From positions 1 through 7,018 of the forward strand of contig DANB01000008.1 of the NCBI GenBank assembly GCA_002497245.1: a stretch of DNA of 7,018 bases, in the 5' to 3' direction. A program made the position numbers and the translations under genes. The notes below the pieces were generated by a model. That model made no database searches. It was not told where the DNA came from and saw only the letters and a list, made by a program, of their open reading frames with translations. Source of the stretch: Euryarchaeota archaeon UBA439. GTDB taxonomy: Archaea; Thermoplasmatota; Poseidoniia; Poseidoniales; Thalassarchaeaceae. Positions 1-5,081 of the stretch are shown one piece after another (within the stretch, counting starts at the first letter, position 1; every line of letters begins with the position of its first letter).

Positions 1-1316
1 TTAAATTTCTTTTCACCTTTTGAATCATTTTTTTTACTAAATTTCGATTTATGAGATTTTTTCCTTTGCCTTTCAGAAGAACTTCTGGATTTTTGAGGGG
101 GTCCTCTTTGCCTCCTATTTCTTCTACGCCTATTATTATTCGACGGCCTTCTTACTTCTTCTTCGAATACTTCTTCTACATATTCCATAGGGTATTCTGT
201 AAGATTATCTGCATTAGGTGGTTGAAATCTTCTTTTAATTCCCACTTCATTTTGTATTTTGTTGTATGTTCTTTGTTGTGATCTTTGCACATATGAAATC
301 ACAACACCTTCTGCTCCGGCTCTTGCAGTCCTCCCACTACGATGTTTGTATGCCTTGCCATTTTCTGGAGGATCATAATGGATAACGCAATTCACTCCTT
401 GAATATCAATACCTCTAGCGGCAACATCAGTTGAAACTAGAGCAATAGCTCCTCCTTTAGTGAATCGTTTTAGGGCTCTATCCCTTTGTCTTTGATTCAG
501 CCCACCATGTAATGTTGAGACATTTATTTCCGCGTCATACATTTCATCTCCCAATCTATCAACTCCTCTCCTTGTTTTACAGAAAATCATAGTTTTGCCA
601 CATTTTGTAAGTATCTCAGAGGTCACTCTTAATTTTTGATGTGGTTTCATTGTCCAGAAAAGATGCTGCATATTCTCAATGCTAACTTCTTTTGGCCCCA
701 CTTCAATTGTTACTGGATTGTTTTGATAATTCTTAACTAAATCTGCAACATCATCATCCAATGTAGCACTAAAAAGAATTGTTTGTCTATTTTTTGAACA
801 TTGATCTAAGATTTCGCACACAGGATCCATGAATCCCATATCTGCCATTCTGTCGGCTTCATCTAGGACCACAGTTTCTACATCATCTAACTTCAAAGCA
901 CGTCTATCTAAAAGATCAATCAATCTTCCTGGACATGCTACTAATATGTCGACCCCTCTATTCAAAGCATTGTATTGCTTTTTGTAGGAAACTCCTCCGT
1001 ATATTGAGACAACATCTCTATCGACTGCTAATGCGATAGGTTTCAATACTGAATTTATTTGTTCTGCTAATTCTCTAGTAGGTGTTAGAATTAGTCCAGT
1101 AGGTCTTTTCGAATTAGCTCTCCTTGTTCTGGCAATTAATGGAAGTCCAAATGCTAGTGTTTTACCAGAACCAGTGGGTGCTCTACAACAAACATCTCTA
1201 CCAAGTAGAGAATCCGGAATACTTTCTCTCTGAACTTCAAATGGTTCAGAAATTCCTTGCTTGTTTAATTCTTTAACGATAGCGGGACCTATTCCCAAGT
1301 CTGAAAATGATACCAC
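1..1316 (-). CDS. DEAD-box ATP-dependent RNA helicase, 3' end cut by window edge
   Basis: ATP-dependent RNA helicase that would unwind or remodel RNA in the cytoplasm (ribosome assembly, mRNA turnover or cold adaptation are usual roles; the target is not visible here). Translating the minus strand gives 438 residues with no stop before the edge. Motifs appear in order: Q-motif region (F26 to Q29), motif I APTGSGKT (46-53), Ia PTRELAEQ (79-86), CPGR (128-131), II DEAD (152-155), III SAT (183-185), IV region MIFCKTRRG (243-251), V TDVAARGID (296-304), VI HRSGRTARAG (325-334). Both RecA-like domains are complete. From about residue 380 an acidic stretch leads into an Arg/Lys/Ser/Asn-rich tail, probably disordered and RNA-binding, still open at base 1. 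The start is taken as GTG at 1316: an in-frame TAG lies five codons upstream, and AGAAGGT sits 7 nt before it. Motif VI departs from the common HRIGRTGRAG. The family call is very secure; the subfamily is not. Confidence 0.96.
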   Translation of the reverse strand, partial: MVSFSDLGIGPAIVKELNKQGISEPFEVQRESIPDSLLGRDVCCRAPTGSGKTLAFGLPLIARTRRANSKRPTGLILTPTRELAEQINSVLKPIALAVDRDVVSIYGGVSYKKQYNALNRGVDILVACPGRLIDLLDRRALKLDDVETVVLDEADRMADMGFMDPVCEILDQCSKNRQTILFSATLDDDVADLVKNYQNNPVTIEVGPKEVSIENMQHLFWTMKPHQKLRVTSEILTKCGKTMIFCKTRRGVDRLGDEMYDAEINVSTLHGGLNQRQRDRALKRFTKGGAIALVSTDVAARGIDIQGVNCVIHYDPPENGKAYKHRSGRTARAGAEGVVISYVQRSQQRTYNKIQNEVGIKRRFQPPNADNLTEYPMEYVEEVFEEEVRRPSNNNRRRRNRRQRGPPQKSRSSSERQRKKSHKSKFSKKNDSKGEKKF

Positions 1317-1323
1317 AACTTCT

Positions 1324-1359
1324 ACCTTCTATCCGAGCCGCAATGCCATCCCTATTTAG
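1324..1359 (-). promoter_or_regulatory. Possible promoter and ribosome binding site of the helicase gene
   Basis: On the minus strand, CTAAATAG (1359-1352) resembles an archaeal TATA box. Its expected transcript start, about 26 bp downstream, would fall near 1329. That leaves a leader of roughly 13 nt containing the purine-rich AGAAGGT (1330-1324), which sits 7 nt before the GTG start at 1316 and could act as a weak Shine-Dalgarno site. The internal consistency of TATA, start point and leader is the only support. Read-through from deoC, which ends 67 nt upstream, is an equally reasonable way to express the helicase. Confidence 0.3.
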
Positions 1360-1383
1360 CATGAACAGTAGTAATTTCTAACA

Positions 1384-2118
1384 TTATTCGATTGTAACAA
1401 GATTTTCAATTAACGAGGAAGAACCAACCCTCAATCTTTTCTCATCAATAATCTTTGAATCATTCTTTCTAATAAGTTCAATAAACCTCATTAATTTGTG
1501 TTTTTCGCTTATTCCTCCTGAAATTTTCATTCCCAAACATTCCTTAAATGTCAACTCATGCCTCATTAATTCGTAAGATAATATATCGACATCTCTCTCT
1601 TTACATCCGCCTCTTTTTCCAGTACATGTTTTTACAAAATCTATTCCTACTGCTAAGGACATTCTTGTTATTGCTCGAATTTTTCTTTCAGTAAGTAAAG
1701 GAGTTTCAATAATAACTTTCAAGATTTTTCCCTCGGATGCTTCTCTCATTGTTACTAATTTCTCCAATTCGATTTCATTTGGATAATTATCATCTTCACG
1801 AGGTTCTAGAACTATGTCTATTTCGTCTGCACCTAATTTAATAGCCATTCTAATTTCTTCGACAATTTCTTCACAATTACTACTTCCCTCTGGGAATCCC
1901 CCAACTACTACAGCAATTGATATGCTAGAATCCAGGATTTCTTTTGCATAGGGAATATCTTCAGGAAATATACATACTGCTTGGGGCTGATATTCCTTCG
2001 CTTTGAATAAAAATTTCATCAGTTCTTCGTTTGTTTTTTCTCGCTTTAATAGAGTGAAATCAATTAGTTTGATAATTTCATCATTCTTCAAGAAATCACC
2101 TATTATTAGATTCTTCAA
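1384..2118 (-). CDS. deoC: Deoxyribose-phosphate aldolase (DeoC)
   Basis: Class I aldolase that reversibly splits 2-deoxy-D-ribose 5-phosphate into glyceraldehyde 3-phosphate and acetaldehyde, feeding DNA-derived deoxyribose into central metabolism. Cytosolic TIM-barrel enzyme. The longest reading is 244 residues from a TTG start. The family signatures are all present: GADEIDIV (96-103) with the proton-relay Asp101, the Schiff-base Lys163 in FVKTCTGK, the second catalytic Lys198 in GMKISGG, and the phosphate-binding VGSSSL (231-236) near the C-terminus. FPEG (75-78) also matches the family. The TTG at 2118 overlaps the end of serC by 23 nt. A second TTG at 2091 has AGGTGA 4 nt upstream and gives 235 residues beginning close to KLIDFTLLK, where DeoC proteins usually begin, so 2091 is the likelier start. 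The adjacency to serC suggests one transcript and coupled translation. No nucleoside phosphorylase or phosphopentomutase gene is in view. Confidence 0.93.
   Translation of the reverse strand: MKNLIIGDFLKNDEIIKLIDFTLLKREKTNEELMKFLFKAKEYQPQAVCIFPEDIPYAKEILDSSISIAVVVGGFPEGSSNCEEIVEEIRMAIKLGADEIDIVLEPREDDNYPNEIELEKLVTMREASEGKILKVIIETPLLTERKIRAITRMSLAVGIDFVKTCTGKRGGCKERDVDILSYELMRHELTFKECLGMKISGGISEKHKLMRFIELIRKNDSKIIDEKRLRVGSSSLIENLVTIE
2092..2101 (-). promoter_or_regulatory. Shine-Dalgarno site supporting a deoC start at 2091
   Basis: On the minus strand AGGTGA (2101-2096) is followed by the spacer TTTC and then TTG (2091-2089). The site contains the TGA stop codon of serC, so a ribosome finishing serC would end on the signal for deoC. 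This favours the internal TTG over the upstream TTG at 2118, which has only GAAAGATTT-like sequence ahead of it. The spacing is slightly short, which limits confidence. Confidence 0.5.
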
Positions 2119-3190
2119 AATCTTTCATGAAGGAAACTAGGGCTTCGACACTTTCAATCGGACATCCGTTGTATAAACTGGCTCTTATCCCACCCACACT
2201 TCTATGCCCTTTCAGGCCTCCTAGACCTGCATCAAGCGATTCTTTCAGGAATTTTTCTTCCAATTCAGTGTTAGGGAGTCTCCAAGTTACATTCATGACC
2301 GAGCGGCTATCTTTGTTAGCATGCGGTGTCCAAAAATCACTCCTGTCTAATTCTTTATAGAGCAAGTCAGATTTTGCCCTATTCCTAGCAATAGCTCCCT
2401 CTAAACCTCCATTATTTTCTACCCATGAGAATACTTTATCTAAAACGAATATGCCAAATGTGTTTGGTGTATTGAACAAGGATCCTTTAGAAGAATGGAC
2501 GGAATAGTCCAGCATTGTCGGCAGGTCATTTGGTACTCTTTGCATAGCCCAAGGAGATAGAATTACCACAGTTACTCCGCTAGGGCCTAGATTTTTCTGT
2601 GCACCTGCATAGATTAAGTCATGAGCGCTTACATCTAATGGAACTCCCATAATATCTGAACTAGCATCTAATACCCTAGGTTTTCCGTTACTATCGGGCA
2701 GGTGATGGAATTGTGTCCCAAATAATGTATTATTGGATGTGTAATGTAAGTACAAAGAATCTTTCCTGACAGAATATTCTCCATTTTTAGGAATTGATAT
2801 AAATCCGTTTTCAGCACCATCCCATCTCGCTGAAGCATCTCCTATTCTATTTGCTTCCTTCATCGATTTTTGAGACCATGCTCCTGTTATTAGAAAATCT
2901 ACTTTTTCGTTTTCTCTAAGTAAATTTAAGGCTGACATATAGAATTGTAATGATGCTCCTCCTTGAAGATAAAGTACAGTATAATCTTCTGGTATTGATA
3001 GTATTCTCCTCAATTTTTCGATTGAACTATCTACAACATTCTGAAATGTTTGGCTTCTATGACTAATTTCAATAAGTCCGAAACCACTATTATCTAAGTT
3101 AGGTAACGATTTTCGACATTCTTCAACTACCTCTAATGGCAATACTGCGGGCCCTGCCCCGAAGTTATGTATCCGTCCTGTTGGAGTCAC
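2096..3190 (-). CDS. serC: Phosphoserine aminotransferase (SerC)
   Basis: PLP-dependent class V aminotransferase that converts 3-phosphohydroxypyruvate plus glutamate to O-phosphoserine plus 2-oxoglutarate, the second step of serine synthesis. Cytosolic, normally a homodimer. The 364 residues match the usual length of about 360. Seen in the sequence: N-terminal NFGAGPAVLP (9-18), SHRSQTF (43-49), the phosphate-binding loop GGASLQF (77-83), the PLP-binding Lys199 in GAQKNLGPSG (196-205), TPNTF (241-245) and the C-terminal GHRSVGGIRASLYN (328-341) typical of SerC. Translation starts at a GTG, placed by the position of NFGAGP a few residues in. The end abuts or overlaps deoC on the same strand. 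pdxT is divergent across 90 bp, which puts a PLP user beside a PLP-synthesis gene. In E. coli, SerC also serves the DXP-dependent PLP route. That second role is unlikely here because PdxT belongs to the alternative pathway. Confidence 0.97.
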   Translation of the reverse strand: MTPTGRIHNFGAGPAVLPLEVVEECRKSLPNLDNSGFGLIEISHRSQTFQNVVDSSIEKLRRILSIPEDYTVLYLQGGASLQFYMSALNLLRENEKVDFLITGAWSQKSMKEANRIGDASARWDGAENGFISIPKNGEYSVRKDSLYLHYTSNNTLFGTQFHHLPDSNGKPRVLDASSDIMGVPLDVSAHDLIYAGAQKNLGPSGVTVVILSPWAMQRVPNDLPTMLDYSVHSSKGSLFNTPNTFGIFVLDKVFSWVENNGGLEGAIARNRAKSDLLYKELDRSDFWTPHANKDSRSVMNVTWRLPNTELEEKFLKESLDAGLGGLKGHRSVGGIRASLYNGCPIESVEALVSFMKDFEESNNR

Positions 3191-3280
3191 ATATGCCGGT
3201 ATGGGTACAAGTCTTTGATGGCATCGGCTATCCTATTGTTCAAGGGTGGGGTTCATGTTATAGTGACTAGACGACAGTAT
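3191..3280. promoter_or_regulatory. Divergent serC/pdxT intergenic region
   Basis: These 90 bp separate the start codons of two divergent genes, so promoters for both should lie here. The stretch looks more GC-rich than the flanking genes (for example CAAGGGTGGGG at 3241-3251). No strong TATA box at the leaderless distance is visible for either gene. TTATAG at 3258-3263 is the best AT-rich element but is too close to the pdxT ATG. A short palindrome TAGTGACTA (3261-3269) lies just before pdxT. The promoter role follows from gene orientation, not from a clear motif. Confidence 0.5.
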
Positions 3281-3883
3281 ATGTTGCGTATCGGGCTAGT
3301 GATGCTTCAGGGTGCTCGGCATGCTCATCTCCAAGCTCTAAATAGCGCAGCAGAAGAACTTCAATTAGCTATTGAAATATTTGAACTAAGAAATAAAAAT
3401 GATTTGATCCAATGTAAACCTAATGCAATTATACTGCCCGGAGGCGAATCTACAACTATGAGACTTATTGGAAACGGTCCTAATTCCCAATTATTTCCAA
3501 AATTATTTGACTGGATCAGGGATCATCCTAATCTGCCGGTTTTAGGCACCTGTGCGGGTGCCATCTTACTTTCAGATCCGCAAGATGATGGTGAGAAAAT
3601 AGTTGATGCCAATATTTCAAGAAATGCTTTCGGGAATCAGTCCGATTCATTTCAATCTACGATATATTCATCTCTTCTTTCTAGAGATTTTCCGGGGGTA
3701 TTCATTCGTGCTCCAAGATTTCTAGATTTAGGTAAGAAATCAACTCCAGTCTCCTTACTGGGTGAAGAAATAGTAGGAGTTAGGACCAATAATAGAGTAG
3801 CACTGACTTTTCATCCCGAATTGTCGAATGATTTTGGATTTCATAAATGGCTACTTATTGAAGCTTTAGAGGGATCATCATGA
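3281..3883 (+). CDS. pdxT: PLP synthase glutaminase subunit PdxT
   Basis: Class I glutamine amidotransferase that hydrolyses glutamine and channels ammonia to PdxS, which makes pyridoxal 5'-phosphate from ribose 5-phosphate and glyceraldehyde 3-phosphate. Cytosolic; active within the PdxS-PdxT complex. The 200 residues are normal for the family. Seen: N-terminal strand RIGLVMLQGA (3-12), PGGESTTMR (53-61), nucleophile Cys91 in GTCAGA, the SRNAFGNQSDSF block (113-124), VFIRAPR (140-146), and His178/Glu180 of the triad in FHPELSND. The frame is open upstream to 3167, but that extension would overlap serC and adds residues with no family resemblance. The ATG at 3281 puts the first strand at residue 3 as expected. 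The TGA overlaps the next gene's ATG by 4 nt, which suggests translational coupling to the radical SAM protein. pdxS is not in the window and must be elsewhere if the complex is functional. Confidence 0.97.
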   Translation: MLRIGLVMLQGARHAHLQALNSAAEELQLAIEIFELRNKNDLIQCKPNAIILPGGESTTMRLIGNGPNSQLFPKLFDWIRDHPNLPVLGTCAGAILLSDPQDDGEKIVDANISRNAFGNQSDSFQSTIYSSLLSRDFPGVFIRAPRFLDLGKKSTPVSLLGEEIVGVRTNNRVALTFHPELSNDFGFHKWLLIEALEGSS

Positions 3884-5022
3884 CTGTAGTAATGAATCTA
3901 AATCAAAGCTCCTCTGATTTAGCGAATGAAATGGATACTGAGGGTTGTATTCAGTGTCAAACTGGTAGTAAACTAGTTCTTTTCATAACTGGTCATTGCC
4001 ATTGGATGTGCGATTATTGTCCTCTTTCTGAAACTAGAAGAGAGATTGATTTTATGTATGCTAATGAAAGAAGAGTAGATATTGGTGATTGGAATTCAGT
4101 AATTGAAGAAGCCAGGGCGATGAATGCCACAGGAGCAGGAATTACTGGAGGAGACCCAGTAATGGCAAGAGAGCGTGTTTTAGAAGGAATTAAGATACTG
4201 AAAAAAGAATTTGGTCAAGATTTTCATTTACATATGTACACTAGTATTCCATTCAAATCTGAATGGGCAAGAGATTTTGCAGAAGCAGGTCTAGATGAAA
4301 TCCGATTTCATTTCCTGAATCTTGATTCAGACAAATATAGAGAAACTATCAGTGCTTGTAGTGAATCAGGTATGTTGACAGGAGTTGAGTTGCCTTGTGA
4401 ACCCGATAAAGAAGAAGAACTAATGATTTTATTAGAAAAGTTAAGAGAAATGGATGTAGATTTCTTGAACTTAAATGAACTAGAAATTACGGTAGGGAAT
4501 CATGATAATATGGAATTAAGAGGTTTTAATCTATCTACTGAGATAACTGCTGGAGCCGCCGGTTCTGCTGAATTATCAATCTCAATGAGGGATAGAGTAA
4601 TGGCAGCTCAATTTGGCATTCCTGACCCATTAGATGGTACAATTAGGGAGCCATATGGTTTTCACCTTAAGTTCTGTACTGCAACTTACAAAGATTCTGG
4701 ACAATTAAGGAGACGATTTATTCGTAGAGGTGAACATACAATTGCACCTCATGAAACTCTAACTGATGATGGAACTCTGATATTTGGTGCCGTAAAATCA
4801 AGTCCATCTGAACAATCAGAGTGGATCGAAGAGATTACCAAAGAAACTGGGCTTCCTTCAAGGTTCCTTTATTGGGACGAGAAAAATTCCCGAATAGAAA
4901 TGCCTCTAGTCGTAGCAGAAGATATTGCTGAGATGGTAGAATCAGAGGTTTCAATGATTGAGGTTACACCCACTTTTGAAAGAATGGAATTGACAGTAGT
5001 TATATTGAATTCTAAAAAATGA
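3880..5022 (+). CDS. Radical SAM protein of unknown function (archaeal, PflA-related type)
   Basis: Radical SAM enzyme of 380 residues, substrate unknown. The 4Fe-4S cluster motif CX3CX2C is Cys40, Cys44 and Cys47 (in GHCHWMCDYC), followed by PLSETRR. GAGITGGDP (85-93) carries the Gly-rich SAM-binding motif, and FHLHMYTS and LDEIRFHFLN (138-147) fit successive strands of the radical SAM barrel. Residues 23-26 form an extra CxxC just ahead of the cluster, and Cys266 lies in FCTATYKDSGQLRRRF. From memory the layout resembles COG2108, annotated as uncharacterised and related to pyruvate formate-lyase activating enzyme; this was not checked by search. The last roughly 100 residues are a small accessory region. 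The ATG lies inside the pdxT stop (ATGA overlap), so the two are probably made together. Met5 and Met18 are possible alternative starts, both ahead of the CxxC. Superfamily membership is secure; the reaction is not known. Confidence 0.92.
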   Translation: MTVVMNLNQSSSDLANEMDTEGCIQCQTGSKLVLFITGHCHWMCDYCPLSETRREIDFMYANERRVDIGDWNSVIEEARAMNATGAGITGGDPVMARERVLEGIKILKKEFGQDFHLHMYTSIPFKSEWARDFAEAGLDEIRFHFLNLDSDKYRETISACSESGMLTGVELPCEPDKEEELMILLEKLREMDVDFLNLNELEITVGNHDNMELRGFNLSTEITAGAAGSAELSISMRDRVMAAQFGIPDPLDGTIREPYGFHLKFCTATYKDSGQLRRRFIRRGEHTIAPHETLTDDGTLIFGAVKSSPSEQSEWIEEITKETGLPSRFLYWDEKNSRIEMPLVVAEDIAEMVESEVSMIEVTPTFERMELTVVILNSKK

Positions 5023-5027
5023 TAGTC

Positions 5028-5036
5028 TATTTTCTT
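5028..5036 (+). terminator. Possible T-rich terminator after the pdxT-radical SAM pair
   Basis: TATTTTCTT begins 6 nt after the stop of the radical SAM gene and has no stable hairpin ahead of it. Archaeal termination typically relies on such T-rich tracts, and a TATA-like element for the next gene follows about 16 nt later, so an operon boundary here is reasonable. The tract is short and interrupted, hence low confidence. Confidence 0.3.
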
Positions 5037-5051
5037 AATTCACACGTTGAG

Positions 5052-5075
5052 TTAATTTACCCCTGACTTTAGTCA
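5052..5075 (+). promoter_or_regulatory. Candidate TATA box and palindromic operator of the nuclease gene
   Basis: TTAATTTA (5052-5059) is centred about 26 bp before the ATG at 5082, the spacing expected for an archaeal TATA box driving a leaderless transcript. No Shine-Dalgarno sequence precedes that ATG, in keeping with a leaderless message. Between box and start lies TGACT-TT-AGTCA (5064-5075), a perfect inverted repeat with a 2-nt spacer, where a bound repressor could block polymerase. The TATA position is reasonable evidence; the operator role is inference from location and symmetry only. Confidence 0.42.
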
Positions 5076-5081
5076 TTAACT

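Noticed and set aside
51..281. Plus-strand open frame of 76 codons
   Set aside because: It is antisense to the basic tail and motif-bearing C-terminal part of the DEAD-box helicase; the Phe/Ser-rich product reflects the complement of Lys/Arg/Glu codons.
2127..2360. Plus-strand open frame inside serC
   Set aside because: It lies wholly antisense to the conserved SerC C-terminus and shows no recognisable domain.
2096..3190. SerC acting in the DXP-dependent PLP pathway (PdxF role)
   Set aside because: PdxT next door indicates the PdxS/PdxT route, and no pdxA, pdxJ or pdxB gene is in view.
3258..3263. TTATAG as the TATA box of pdxT
   Set aside because: Its centre is only about 20 bp before the ATG, so the transcript start would fall inside the gene; the PdxT fold requires the upstream ATG.
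3167..3280. Upstream extension of the pdxT reading frame
   Set aside because: It overlaps the serC start and adds residues unlike any PdxT N-terminus; the family's first strand starts right after the ATG at 3281.
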